NCBI GenBank assembly: GCA_963821715.1
Contig: CAWGET010000004.1
Coordinates: 124,001 to 188,000 of the forward strand
Source: CAWGET01 sp963821715
GTDB taxonomy: Bacteria; Bacteroidota; Ignavibacteria; Ignavibacteriales; Melioribacteraceae
Reading direction: 5' to 3'
DNA length: 64,000 bases
Shown here: piece after piece, positions 44,371 to 53,706 of the stretch
Numbering within the stretch: the first letter of the stretch is position 1
How the letters are laid out: each line of letters opens with the position of its first letter
The notes under the pieces: model-generated
Seen by the model: only the letters and a program-made list of their open reading frames with translations
What the model was told of the DNA's origin: nothing
The model's database searches: none
Program-made: the position numbers and the translations under genes

Positions 44371-45885
44371 TCATCCCTCAACATCTCTAAAATTTTTGTA
44401 ATAACTTTTAACCCTATCAACTTCTTCGTCGCATTTTAATTCATCCCACTCAAAAAGTTTGCAAAGTTTGGGGGCAATCTTAATCGCGTTTACGGGATTA
44501 TCTCCCAATGTCGTACGACGAAAAATGAGATCGTCTAAATGTTGAACCGATTCGGTTTCAATGATTTGTTTTAAACGCTGCATTATCTTATCATCATTTT
44601 CTTCATTCGGTGTCCAGTTAAATCCGAAAACTCCCAGATTCGGATCGGCATTCTGCCCCGGAGAAAGATTATAAACGCTTTCATTTTTTTCGGGATAAAC
44701 TTTCTGAACAACTTTTTCCGCGACCAAACGGGCGGTTGTAAATTTAACTCCTGAGACGCTGAATAATCCCGCAGGTCCTCCGTTTTCCGAATGATCAAAA
44801 ATCTCTTCCCGCACAGCTAACTTATTTGTTCCTTCTTCCTGAGCCGGAAGTAGTCCGGAATAAATATGAAATATATCTTTCTTCTCAAGATTTAATTCCG
44901 GTACGGTAAAGTTTAAATTATCGATAAAATTATTTATCGATTCTTCCGAAGGCAGCGGATTCTTTTCGATGCCCGACCATTCTTCGTGAATTGTTCCGGC
45001 CATCAATTTACCTTTCCAAGGACGAAGGAAATATGTTTGAGCATTCGGCTTTTTTGGGGCTACCGCCAGTGCATAACTTGAAGGCGCACTCCTATCGAAT
45101 AAAACATTATAAGCAATAGAAGGCTTAAAAAGATCCTCATTGTCTTTATCGAATGCTGAAGCAATTTCGCGGCACCAGGGTCCCGCAGCATTTACAACTT
45201 TATCGCCGTGAAAATTAAAATATTTTCTCTTGATTCTATCGAACGCTCTAATACCAGTTACTTTCTCCTCATCCTTTAATAGCCCTGTCGCTTCCATATA
45301 ATTTAAACTTCCCGAATTGATAGAGTTAGACCATTTTAAAATCTCAATCAAAACTCGCTGCGTATCCGGAATGGAGCCGTCGTACCAAACCGCTCCGCCT
45401 TTCAATCCGTCTGTATCGACATCCGGAAAAATACTTTCAACTTCCTTTGGATTAACAACTGTTCCGTTCTCCAGCCTAACTTTCATATCAACGTGCTTAT
45501 TTCTATTGATTGAAAGGAGATCGTTCAGCATTAGAGCGCCTCTAAAAATTGATGGACGATAAACTCCATTTCCATAGAGAGGCATAAGGCAAGCGAGAGG
45601 ATCGACATACTCGGGAAACTTTTGAAAAAACCACCGCCTCTCGGAAACAGATTCGAAAAACCTATGCAGGTCCAGCTTTTGAAGGTAACGTAAACCGCCA
45701 TGAAGAATTCTTAAATGATTAAAACTTGTAGCTCCGCCGAAATCATCTTTTTCCAGAAGTAAAGTTTTTAATCCTCTCTGCGCCGAAACAAGCGAGACCA
45801 TCACTCCGTAAATTCCGCCGCCAATAATTATTAAGTCAAAATGTTCGGAAGATAATTTTTCCGGTTCTCTTATAATTTCTCTCAT
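44371..45885 (-). CDS. GlpD-like FAD-dependent glycerol-3-phosphate dehydrogenase
   Basis: 504 residues: FAD-binding DLIIIGGGIYGVMVSLVSAQRG and LLLEKDDFGGATSFNHLRILHGGLRYLQ are GlpD hallmarks. VVNAAGPWCREIA, YFLRPWKGKLMAGTIHEEW and SGVKFTTARLVAEKVV match the rest of the fold. It would oxidise glycerol-3-phosphate to DHAP at the membrane, passing electrons to quinone. Its place inside a polysaccharide cluster, right after AsnB, suggests a paralogue adapted to a glycan or lipid precursor rather than the glycerol catabolic enzyme; no glpK or glpF is near. Confidence 0.87.
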   Translation of the reverse strand: MREIIREPEKLSSEHFDLIIIGGGIYGVMVSLVSAQRGLKTLLLEKDDFGGATSFNHLRILHGGLRYLQKLDLHRFFESVSERRWFFQKFPEYVDPLACLMPLYGNGVYRPSIFRGALMLNDLLSINRNKHVDMKVRLENGTVVNPKEVESIFPDVDTDGLKGGAVWYDGSIPDTQRVLIEILKWSNSINSGSLNYMEATGLLKDEEKVTGIRAFDRIKRKYFNFHGDKVVNAAGPWCREIASAFDKDNEDLFKPSIAYNVLFDRSAPSSYALAVAPKKPNAQTYFLRPWKGKLMAGTIHEEWSGIEKNPLPSEESINNFIDNLNFTVPELNLEKKDIFHIYSGLLPAQEEGTNKLAVREEIFDHSENGGPAGLFSVSGVKFTTARLVAEKVVQKVYPEKNESVYNLSPGQNADPNLGVFGFNWTPNEENDDKIMQRLKQIIETESVQHLDDLIFRRTTLGDNPVNAIKIAPKLCKLFEWDELKCDEEVDRVKSYYKNFRDVEG

Positions 45886-45895
45886 AAATTCCTTG

Positions 45896-47773
45896 TTAAT
45901 TATTAAGCCAGCGGTTTTGCCAATCGTGGAAAACGATTAAAGACCATAGAATGTGTGAATGATTCGCTTCGCCGTTGAGATGTTCTTTTTTTAAATTTTT
46001 AATTTTCTCTGGGCTAAATATTCCATCCCGGTGTATTTTTCTTTCATCCAGCAAATCTTCCATAAGGGGACGAAATTCATTTCCGAGCCACGTTTTTATA
46101 GGTATACTGAATCCCTCCTTCGGTCGGTAAATCGCTTCGGAAGGAATATATTTTGAAGCCAATTTTTTCAGTAAGACTTTTGTTTTTCCTGACTCAACTT
46201 TTAATTTTTCGGGGATTCTAAAAGCAAGATCCACAAGATCGGGGTCGAGAAACGGAACACGCGTTTCCAAGGAAACCGCCATCGACATCCTGTCAACTTT
46301 TGTTAGAATGTTATCGCTCAAATAACTTTTTACGTCAACGTATAGAGATCTGTTTAAAGCTCCTCTATCTCCGGCCTTATTGAAGAGATTTAAAATGTGA
46401 TCGGCGGCCGGTTTCTTGATTCGATCTTTCGCGTCTTCCGTAAATAATTCCTTACGCATTAACTCGCCACCGAATATTCTCCACCTCGCGTGCGATAGTT
46501 CGTCTTGATGATCAAATCCTTCGACAAATCTTTTAGCTTTATTTATCAATCCCTTTTTCTTGGCAGTTGGTTTTAGTGTCGATAAAATCGGTTCAATAAC
46601 TGAGCTGCGGAAAATTTTTGGAATAACCGAATATTTATTTGCCAGGTTTTCGGCGATGTAGGTTTCGTATCCTCCGAACAATTCATCGCCACCATCTCCA
46701 CTTAGGGCTACAGTTACATGTTTGCGCGCAAGATTGGAGACAAGATATGTCGGGAATATAGAAAAGTCTCCGATCGGGTCATCCATAAACATCATAAGCC
46801 GCTCGAACAATTCAACAACATCGGGCTTTATAATCTCATCCTTGTGATCTACATGTAAATGCGCGGCTACCTTTTTTGCCCATTGAAGTTCGTTGTACGA
46901 AGGATCGTCAAATCCGATACTGAACGTTTTAGCGTCTCCCATCGATGCTACTATCAAAGATGAATCGACTCCTCCCGACAAAAAAGCGCCGAGCGGAACA
47001 TCACTTATCATCTGCATACGCACCGACTTTTTCAACTGCTCGTCAACTAAATTTTCCCAATCGGATTGAGTTAGGTTTTCATCGCCTCGGCTTTGAGCTA
47101 TATCCCAATATTCGCGCGGTTCGATAATGGGATTTTCTAAATCAATTTCCAAATAATTTGCCGGCTCTAATTTGTTTACACCGGCAAGTAAAGTTCCTCT
47201 TCCCGGAACATATTCCCACGCCAGAAATTCCGCCAGTGCGTCAACATTTAATTTCCTGTTAACTAATCCGCTTTCTAATAGCGCCTTGATCTCTGAGCCG
47301 AAAACTATAAATCCTGAATCAGCATAATAATAAAGAGGTTTTATACCAATATGGTCGCGCGACAAAATAAATTTTTTCTTTTTCCGGTCGTGAAGAGCTA
47401 TCGCAAACATTCCATTTAAATGTTTGCTGAAATCAGCACCATATTCTTCGTAAGCATGAACAATAACTTCCGTATCAGTGTGACTATTGAAGATGTGACC
47501 TTTCGATTCGAGTGTTTTTCGGAGTTCGGGAAAATTATAAATTTCCCCGTTAAAAACAGTCCAGACTGAGCGGTCTTCGTTATAAATTGGCTGGCTTCCG
47601 CCTTTAAGATCGATGATGGAAAGACGACGCATTCCGAGCGATACTCCTTCGTGTACATCCAATCCATACTCGTCCGGTCCGCGGTGATACAAGGTATCAA
47701 CCATCTTTTTTAATTGATCGCGGGAAATGATTGAATTCCCGTTAAATGATACAGCCCCCGTTATTCCGCACAT
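45896..47773 (-). CDS. asnB: Asparagine synthase (glutamine-hydrolysing) / amidotransferase
   Basis: 625 residues. N-terminal class II glutaminase with Cys2 (MCGITGAVSFNG), MRRLSIIDLKGGSQP and FNGEIYNFPELR. C-terminal ATP-pyrophosphatase with GAFLSGGVDSSLI (about 263-275), SIGFDDPSYNE and LSGDGGDELFGGY. Both active sites are complete. In polysaccharide loci such AsnB homologues may amidate a glycan or peptide carboxylate instead of making free asparagine. It starts on the base next to the upstream GT4 stop. Confidence 0.93.
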   Translation of the reverse strand: MCGITGAVSFNGNSIISRDQLKKMVDTLYHRGPDEYGLDVHEGVSLGMRRLSIIDLKGGSQPIYNEDRSVWTVFNGEIYNFPELRKTLESKGHIFNSHTDTEVIVHAYEEYGADFSKHLNGMFAIALHDRKKKKFILSRDHIGIKPLYYYADSGFIVFGSEIKALLESGLVNRKLNVDALAEFLAWEYVPGRGTLLAGVNKLEPANYLEIDLENPIIEPREYWDIAQSRGDENLTQSDWENLVDEQLKKSVRMQMISDVPLGAFLSGGVDSSLIVASMGDAKTFSIGFDDPSYNELQWAKKVAAHLHVDHKDEIIKPDVVELFERLMMFMDDPIGDFSIFPTYLVSNLARKHVTVALSGDGGDELFGGYETYIAENLANKYSVIPKIFRSSVIEPILSTLKPTAKKKGLINKAKRFVEGFDHQDELSHARWRIFGGELMRKELFTEDAKDRIKKPAADHILNLFNKAGDRGALNRSLYVDVKSYLSDNILTKVDRMSMAVSLETRVPFLDPDLVDLAFRIPEKLKVESGKTKVLLKKLASKYIPSEAIYRPKEGFSIPIKTWLGNEFRPLMEDLLDERKIHRDGIFSPEKIKNLKKEHLNGEANHSHILWSLIVFHDWQNRWLNN

Positions 47774-48955
47774 TTATTTTAATAACTCCAGGAGCTTTTT
47801 CATTTTTCCCGTATAAACTTCGCGGGAATATCTCTGGTCGTATAATTCTCTTGCTCGCTCTACTTTTGATTGAACACTTTCTCCGGGCTGCAGGGAATCG
47901 ATTATTCCATCCGCCATAGACGAAGCTTCCGGATCAACAAGAAACGCGACATCGCCGCTTAAAACTTGTGTATGCGAGTAAATATTTGTAGCCACCAAGG
48001 GTTTGCCGGACGCAATCTGCTCGTATATTTTCAACGGTGTATTTGTTCCCGCCGTTCTCGGTGAAACTAATACATCTGCTCTCACGGTTAAGTCTTTCGC
48101 TGTTTTCTGCGGAACTCTTCCTGTGAAAATAATATTTTCTTCAATCTCTAATTCTGTCGCTAACTTTTTATATTTCTCAACCTGCTCTTTGTTGCCGCCT
48201 ACAATTAACAATTTTGTATGTGGCGATTCGGCCAAAACATTTTTAAATGATCGGATCAAAATATCTATTCCCTGGTACGTTTCTAAAGTACCGGCGTATA
48301 CTACTAATTTTTCGCCGTTAATATGTGTAATTATATCCTTATTATTTCCTTTTTCACTGTCGCTTTCTTTTTTGCTTTTTAATTTTACTTCGTCGAAAAT
48401 TGAATTTTCAATTAAGAAATGTTTTTCTTTATTATCGATGATTGAGTTTACATAGTCATGGAGGTCAGGACAAATTGTAATAATTGCATCGGCGCTTTTT
48501 AGCGACGCTTTTTCTAATTTTTCAAATAAAGAATATATGATCTTCGAATTTGTGAATTTAAAATTTATGAGCTGCTGCGGAAGACTGGAATGAACATCAT
48601 ATACTAACTTAAATTTAAAGATCTTCTTCAGGACAAGCGCCATAAAAACTGCTTCTTCGTGAGCGTGCACAAAATCGTAATTATTTTTTTTTAGAAGAGA
48701 TATAAACTTTCCGAAAAGAAAAATATCCAGAAACAATTTCAGGAGGGATGGCCCGAGTTTTACATTACCCAAACTTTTAAAACGGGGAATCCTTATTATA
48801 TTAACATTAGGAATATCAACATCTTCACCTTCACCGTAAGTAAGCAAATCAATTTCAACGCCAAGTTCGGCGAGAATCATCGTCCGGTAATAAACGCTGA
48901 ACGGCGTTCCACGGGGTGAAAAAAAAGGTTGCGGAGCAACTACTAATGCTTTCAA
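47774..48955 (-). CDS. Family 4 glycosyltransferase
   Basis: 393 residues with a GT-B fold: N-terminal PQPFFSPRGTPFSVYYRTMIL and FVHAHEEAVFMALVLK. The C-terminal donor-binding part has VYAGTLETYQGIDILI, IIFTGRVPQKTAKDL, RTAGTNTPLKIYEQIASGKP and VATNIYSHTQVL. The EX7E-like acidic pair is in the TPLKIYEQIASGKPLVA stretch. Retaining transferase using a nucleotide sugar; specificity unknown. Two bases separate it from the upstream hydrolase-like gene. Confidence 0.9.
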   Translation of the reverse strand: MKALVVAPQPFFSPRGTPFSVYYRTMILAELGVEIDLLTYGEGEDVDIPNVNIIRIPRFKSLGNVKLGPSLLKLFLDIFLFGKFISLLKKNNYDFVHAHEEAVFMALVLKKIFKFKLVYDVHSSLPQQLINFKFTNSKIIYSLFEKLEKASLKSADAIITICPDLHDYVNSIIDNKEKHFLIENSIFDEVKLKSKKESDSEKGNNKDIITHINGEKLVVYAGTLETYQGIDILIRSFKNVLAESPHTKLLIVGGNKEQVEKYKKLATELEIEENIIFTGRVPQKTAKDLTVRADVLVSPRTAGTNTPLKIYEQIASGKPLVATNIYSHTQVLSGDVAFLVDPEASSMADGIIDSLQPGESVQSKVERARELYDQRYSREVYTGKMKKLLELLK

Positions 48956-48957
48956 AA

Positions 48958-49761
48958 CTATATCCTTTTCTTAATCTGCATGTAAATTTGATTATGTAGA
49001 AAATTATGCAGACTTTCAAGTTTACCGAAAGAATAAATTTTATTTTCTTTGTTGGCTAAATATTTTCTTAAAAATTCGAACGGCTTACCGGAGTCCGGTG
49101 TTGCATCAATATAGAAACCGTAACTGCCGGGTTTTGCTATCTGATTTTTAAAAGGCAAAGGATCGCTGCCTGGTAAAATTCTTTTTTCCTCCAGATTATT
49201 TTTCAAATAATATTCAGGACCCTTGAGCAATGGAATTCTTCCGCTGTTATCGCCCAGATAAAACAAGGGAAGATTTTTTTCCGTCATTAAATATTGTATT
49301 ATTTTCTTTCTTTTTCCAGTCCATTTTCCGAAACCCCACGGTACAACCGGAAGAGCGTCTTTGGCGGTTACCGCTTTAATTGTTTCAACAATGGAATTAT
49401 CTTCTTCAAAATTTGTCTTCGTACCAAGTGCCAGTACTTCAAGTTTTTCTGCTGTTACTATTTGCTTGCCTGAAACAACGATAATTTCATCCTCTTCCGC
49501 AAACGTAATTCTTAAACTCTCTTCTTCATTAGTTTTGTCAATATTAAAAGGTAAGCTTTTTTTGCCTGATATCTCTTTTATTTTTTCGAATGCCGTTTCG
49601 TTCCTTCCCTCGGTTAGAAGCAAATAGCTCCGTAGTGGAGAACTAACTTTAAGCGCCTCTAAATGGAGTTTGAAATTGTGTCGGGCATTCATTAAAAATT
49701 TTTCCGTATCGAATACGTCGTGGAGATGTACATGAGCGTCAATTAGTGTAATATTTTTCAT
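48958..49761 (-). CDS. Putative metal-dependent hydrolase-like protein
   Basis: 267 residues. It opens with ITLIDAHVHLHDVFD, the HxH motif of amidohydrolase/PHP-type enzymes, and has PVVPWGFGKWTG and LPLFYLGDNSGRIPLLKGPEY later, where His or Asp ligands might lie. The second half ends KPFEFLRKYLANKENKIYSF. No named family could be assigned. The middle (about 60-110) is poorly conserved-looking. It follows a terminator, so it may begin a new transcript that runs through GT4, AsnB and GlpD. Confidence 0.6.
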   Translation of the reverse strand: MKNITLIDAHVHLHDVFDTEKFLMNARHNFKLHLEALKVSSPLRSYLLLTEGRNETAFEKIKEISGKKSLPFNIDKTNEEESLRITFAEEDEIIVVSGKQIVTAEKLEVLALGTKTNFEEDNSIVETIKAVTAKDALPVVPWGFGKWTGKRKKIIQYLMTEKNLPLFYLGDNSGRIPLLKGPEYYLKNNLEEKRILPGSDPLPFKNQIAKPGSYGFYIDATPDSGKPFEFLRKYLANKENKIYSFGKLESLHNFLHNQIYMQIKKRI

Positions 49762-49787
49762 TGGGATAAATGTATTCTAAATGAAAA

Positions 49788-49808
49788 AGGCGGCAAATAA
49801 AGCCGCCT
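49788..49808 (-). terminator. Intrinsic terminator after the Wzc-type kinase gene
   Basis: A 7-bp GC-rich stem, AGGCGGC / GCCGCCT, with a 7-base loop. On the minus strand it is followed by TTTTTCAT. It lies 28 bp beyond the kinase stop. Confidence 0.8.
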
Positions 49809-49836
49809 CAAAATAAATTAATTCGAATATAGAAAG

Positions 49837-52068
49837 TTATGATTTTTTTAAAATTTTACCTTCGATATTGCTTCCTGTTTTGGAATAGTAACTGTGGTAC
49901 TTATAATAAGAATGATATCCACTTTTATAATTAAAGTTATTGAGAATAACCCCAATAAAGGAATCATGTTCGTGTTTCAGTAAATCAGTTGAATCCAAAA
50001 CCCAATCTATTTCCGTTGAATCCGCTGATACAACTAGTATTGAAGCGTCGACTATTCTGGATAGAACCTCAGCGTCGGAAACCGACATAATCGGCGGAGC
50101 ATCGAGAATGATTTTATCGTACGTCTCTTTAAGTTTTTCTACAAATTCTTGCATTTCCGGCGAACCGATAATTTCCGATGGGTTCGGAGGAATAACTCCG
50201 GCTGTAATATAATCCAGGTTTTCCACTTCCGATCTTCTTACAATCTCATCGAACTTTGCTCTTCCGAAGAAATAATTTGTAAGTCCGGGATATTCGCGTA
50301 CATTAAAGAAAGAATGGATTCTCGGTTTGCGGAGATCGCAATCGATAATAACTGTTTTCTTGTTCGCCTGAGCAAAACTCGCAGCAAGGTTAGCGGACGT
50401 CATAGTTTTCCCTTCGCCCGGCGCCGATGAAGTTATAAGAATGCTCTGTGTGCTTTTATGAATCCGGGAAAACTGAATTCTTGTACGCAAAGTTTTAAAA
50501 GCTTCGCTGTTTATTGTGTTCGATTCCCGCGCAGCGATAAACTCTGAGCTCTTCGGTTTTTTCCCTTTTAGTCCGGGTATTTTAGGAATCCAGCCAAGAA
50601 TATTAATATTCAATTTCTCAATATCTTCGGGTGATTTTACACGTCTGTCTAAATAATCCCGGAAGTAAACAAAACTGAAAGCCGATCCGAAACCGAGAAT
50701 AAGCCCCATAAAGATTATCATTCCTCTGTTTGGTTCAGCCGGTCGAAAGGGAACTTCGGCGGTATTCATTATTAGAACATTGCCGATTGTGGACTGCTCG
50801 TTTATAAGCGCTTCCTGATATTTCTGTTCCAAAATCTGATACATACTTTCCGCGGCGGATTTTTCTCTCTCTAATCTTGCAAGGTCTAAAGTCCTCGCCG
50901 GGAGTCTGTTAAATTCTGATTCATACTGGGAAACAATATTTCTTGTCTGATCGTACGAAGCGCGCAAACTGCTGTATACAACTTCCTGTTCGAGAATTTT
51001 TTCCGATATCCCTTTCATATCTTCCGGGCTGGCGGATAAAATTAATCCCCGATATTCTTCAATATTTTTATTCAATTTATTTGTAAGATTATCAATTTTA
51101 TCGTTGTATTGTTCTACAACATCAGGTGTGGGATTTCGCAGCTTGTCTCTCGTTTTCTTAAGTCCGGCTATTTCCGCTTGCATTTGCTCTAAGTTTAATT
51201 TAGCTCTTTCGCTTTCAACAAATTCTGCTACCGAAGGATTCTTTCTTTCCAGTTCATCCTTATACGCGTTCAGTTTCTTTTCCGCAATAGACATATCGAT
51301 TTTAGCTTCATTCTGCTTGCTTTCAAAATTATCCATACGGCTTAAAAGCATTTGTGCCTGTTGATCAAGTTGAACAACTCCGCCTTTCAATTTGTAATCT
51401 TTAATCGCATTTTCTGCGGCTATCAGTTCATTTCTTCTTTCAAGAACTTGTTTCTTCAGGAAATCTTTTATATTAGTTAATTGTTTCCTGTTATCCATCA
51501 AGTTGAAATCCCGGTAGACTTTGGCGTATGAATTCGCGATCAATGCTGCTTCTTCTGGCGAAGGAGACTCTGCTATGATCTCTATATAATCGAGACCGTT
51601 TTTCTGCTCAATTTCTACGGTGCTTAAAACGACTGCGATAGATCCTTCCGATCGCAGCATACTTATGTCGTTGCCAACTTTTTTAGCGTCGTCGTAAAGA
51701 AGAATATCCAGTCCATCCGTATTCCCTTCCGATTTAATTGTATCGATCATAACTCGCGCAACTTCCTGACGAATGGTTACATTTTTCATTGCTTCTATTT
51801 CATTAGCAATAAAGCGATCGCTGGTATTGGACTGAAATCCCATTTCGATAGGTGATTCCAGAATATTTCCTTTCGGTTGAGAAATTTTTAATACAGTACT
51901 CGATTTATAAATGTCTTCAGACGTGATCGCATAAATTATCGATGCTGAAACTATAATACCGCTTATCAACAAAAACACCAGAAGGTTGCTTCTTATAAGT
52001 ACTATATATTCTCTAAAAGTATTTTCTTTAATTTGTTTTTTCTTCATGTTATTATTTTTATTTTCCAC
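49837..52068 (-). CDS. Wzc/GumC-type polysaccharide co-polymerase with tyrosine autokinase domain
   Basis: 743 residues. A Wzz domain with two membrane helices (about 25-45 and 455-475) brackets a long periplasmic coiled-coil region (about 190-400, many Lys/Glu heptads). The cytoplasmic kinase has Walker A SSAPGEGKTMTS (about 548), Walker A' IIDCDLRKPRIHSFF and Walker B ILDAPPIMSVSDAEVL. The tail YKSGYHSYYKYHSYYSK supplies the Tyr cluster that is phosphorylated. It controls chain length and export of capsule or EPS in Wzy-dependent systems. The export porin (Wza) and Wzy are not in the window. It is co-oriented with the sugar transferase upstream. Confidence 0.93.
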   Translation of the reverse strand: MENKNNNMKKKQIKENTFREYIVLIRSNLLVFLLISGIIVSASIIYAITSEDIYKSSTVLKISQPKGNILESPIEMGFQSNTSDRFIANEIEAMKNVTIRQEVARVMIDTIKSEGNTDGLDILLYDDAKKVGNDISMLRSEGSIAVVLSTVEIEQKNGLDYIEIIAESPSPEEAALIANSYAKVYRDFNLMDNRKQLTNIKDFLKKQVLERRNELIAAENAIKDYKLKGGVVQLDQQAQMLLSRMDNFESKQNEAKIDMSIAEKKLNAYKDELERKNPSVAEFVESERAKLNLEQMQAEIAGLKKTRDKLRNPTPDVVEQYNDKIDNLTNKLNKNIEEYRGLILSASPEDMKGISEKILEQEVVYSSLRASYDQTRNIVSQYESEFNRLPARTLDLARLEREKSAAESMYQILEQKYQEALINEQSTIGNVLIMNTAEVPFRPAEPNRGMIIFMGLILGFGSAFSFVYFRDYLDRRVKSPEDIEKLNINILGWIPKIPGLKGKKPKSSEFIAARESNTINSEAFKTLRTRIQFSRIHKSTQSILITSSAPGEGKTMTSANLAASFAQANKKTVIIDCDLRKPRIHSFFNVREYPGLTNYFFGRAKFDEIVRRSEVENLDYITAGVIPPNPSEIIGSPEMQEFVEKLKETYDKIILDAPPIMSVSDAEVLSRIVDASILVVSADSTEIDWVLDSTDLLKHEHDSFIGVILNNFNYKSGYHSYYKYHSYYSKTGSNIEGKILKKS

Positions 52069-52148
52069 ATATCCCTCGCATTGAAGAACGAATAATTTAT
52101 ATATTAAAATATAATAGTATTATAAATTATATTTTTTTTTGAAAAATT

Positions 52149-52622
52149 CTATACCGTTTTGTTTTCCATTACTTTTGCCGGAACGCCGGCAACAACTGCG
52201 TTTGGCGGCACATCTTTAGTAACGACCGAACCCGCGCCTACAATTGCGTTTTCACCGACCGTAACTCCGCATAAGATTGTTGCTGAAGAACCGATCGACG
52301 CGCCTTTTTTCACATAAGTCTCAACAACTTCCCAATTGGATTCATCCTGCATTGAACCGTCTTCGTTAGTGGACCTGGGGAATTTATCGTTAATGAATGT
52401 TACATTATGCCCAACAAAAACATTATCCTCAATATGAACACCCTCGCAAATAAATGTATGCGAAGAGATTTTGCAGTTTTTTCCTATCGTTGCGTTTTTC
52501 TGAATTTCTACAAATGTACCAACTTTGGAGTTGTCGTCAATTGAACATCCGTATAAATTTACAAAATCGTAAATTTTTACATTTTCGCCAAGTTTAACAT
52601 TATTGATATTTTTCTTTTCCAA
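52149..52622 (-). CDS. Hexapeptide-repeat sugar N-acetyltransferase (WbpD-like)
   Basis: 157 residues built almost entirely of left-handed beta-helix repeats (VKIYDFVNLYGCSIDDNSKVG, then ISSHTFICEGVHIEDNVFVG), with FINDKFPRST, the insertion loop of WbpD/WlbB-type acetyltransferases. It ends PPNAVVAGVPAKVM. Acetyl-CoA dependent; likely acetylates a 3-amino sugar nucleotide. The oxidoreductase 34 bp upstream and the DegT aminotransferase at 55887 give the other two steps of a 2,3-diacetamido-sugar route. Confidence 0.88.
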   Translation of the reverse strand: MEKKNINNVKLGENVKIYDFVNLYGCSIDDNSKVGTFVEIQKNATIGKNCKISSHTFICEGVHIEDNVFVGHNVTFINDKFPRSTNEDGSMQDESNWEVVETYVKKGASIGSSATILCGVTVGENAIVGAGSVVTKDVPPNAVVAGVPAKVMENKTV

Positions 52623-52656
52623 AAAAAATTCTCCGTTGTTTAATCTTAATATAACA

Positions 52657-53673
52657 TTACGCTAAAACAGATGATGTGATCTCTACCACTTCGCCCCGAT
52701 TTTTTATTGATTTATCGGCGGCTTCCAAAATCTTCACAACATCCAATCCGTCAACTCCGTTTGTCAGCGGCTGGCGGTCTTCTTTTATGGCGTTAATAAA
52801 TTCCTGTACTCCTAAAGCAAGCGCTTCAGTTTGAATAACCTTCGGCGAATACATATCGCCTGTTCTGTATTGAACCAACATTTCATGAATACTTTCCGGA
52901 GATTCAACTTCAATATGGCTATCGTACAATTTAATTTTTTCCATATTTTCCATATCATCAAAAAGAATCATCTTTTTCTTTCCGCCGATAATCATCTGTC
53001 TAATCTTTACGGGCGAAGTCCAATTAACATGAAAATGCGCGAAGCAATTATTCTCGAAGTAAACAGAAAGATGAGCAATGTTTTCGTGATTATAATAATT
53101 TGCAATTCCGTGAGCAGATACGGCTACAATTTTCTTATCCGCCAAAATATATTTCATAATTGAAAGATCGTGCGGTGCGAGATCCCAAATCACATTTACA
53201 TCGTGCTGGAATAATCCCAGGTTAACTCTTACGGAATCAAAATAAATTATTTTACCTAGTTCTCCTTGATCCACCAATTCTTTAATTTTTCTTACAGCGC
53301 CTGTATAGATAAATGTATGATCTACAAAAATTTTAAGATTGTTTTTATCGGCAATTTCAATAAGTTCTTCTGCCTGACGAGTAGTAGCAGTAAATGGCTT
53401 TTCTACCCAAATATGTTTTCCGGCTTCAAGAGATTTTTTCGCAAATTCGTAATGGGAGTTTACTGGAGTTGCGATTGCAATAATATCAAAATCTCCATTA
53501 TAAAGATCATTACAGTCTGTTGTTAAATTTACCGAAGGCATTTTCTTCCCGATAGCCTCTAATCTATCCGGGTTTATATCGCATGCCGTAACGCTTTCAA
53601 CTTCGTTATTAGCCAAAAAATTTCTAACAAGATTTGGGCCCCAATAACCCAGACCAATTACACCTACTTTCAT
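52657..53673 (-). CDS. Gfo/Idh/MocA-family sugar-nucleotide oxidoreductase (WbpB/WlbA-like)
   Basis: 338 residues: N-terminal Rossmann domain VGVIGLGYWGPNLVRNFLAN, IAIATPVNSHYEFAKKSLEAGKHIWVEKPF with the conserved EKP, and a C-terminal beta-sheet domain with HDLSIMKYIL. It would oxidise the C3 hydroxyl of a UDP-sugar with NAD to make the ketone that the DegT aminotransferase aminates. Neighbours on both sides belong to the same pathway. Confidence 0.9.
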   Translation of the reverse strand: MKVGVIGLGYWGPNLVRNFLANNEVESVTACDINPDRLEAIGKKMPSVNLTTDCNDLYNGDFDIIAIATPVNSHYEFAKKSLEAGKHIWVEKPFTATTRQAEELIEIADKNNLKIFVDHTFIYTGAVRKIKELVDQGELGKIIYFDSVRVNLGLFQHDVNVIWDLAPHDLSIMKYILADKKIVAVSAHGIANYYNHENIAHLSVYFENNCFAHFHVNWTSPVKIRQMIIGGKKKMILFDDMENMEKIKLYDSHIEVESPESIHEMLVQYRTGDMYSPKVIQTEALALGVQEFINAIKEDRQPLTNGVDGLDVVKILEAADKSIKNRGEVVEITSSVLA

Positions 53674-53706
53674 TATAACCTCATAATTCGATTTTGTTAA
53701 GTAAAA

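Noticed and set aside
48003..48455. Plus-strand 150-codon open frame
   Set aside because: Antisense to the GT4 gene, no Shine-Dalgarno and Ser/Phe-rich shadow composition.
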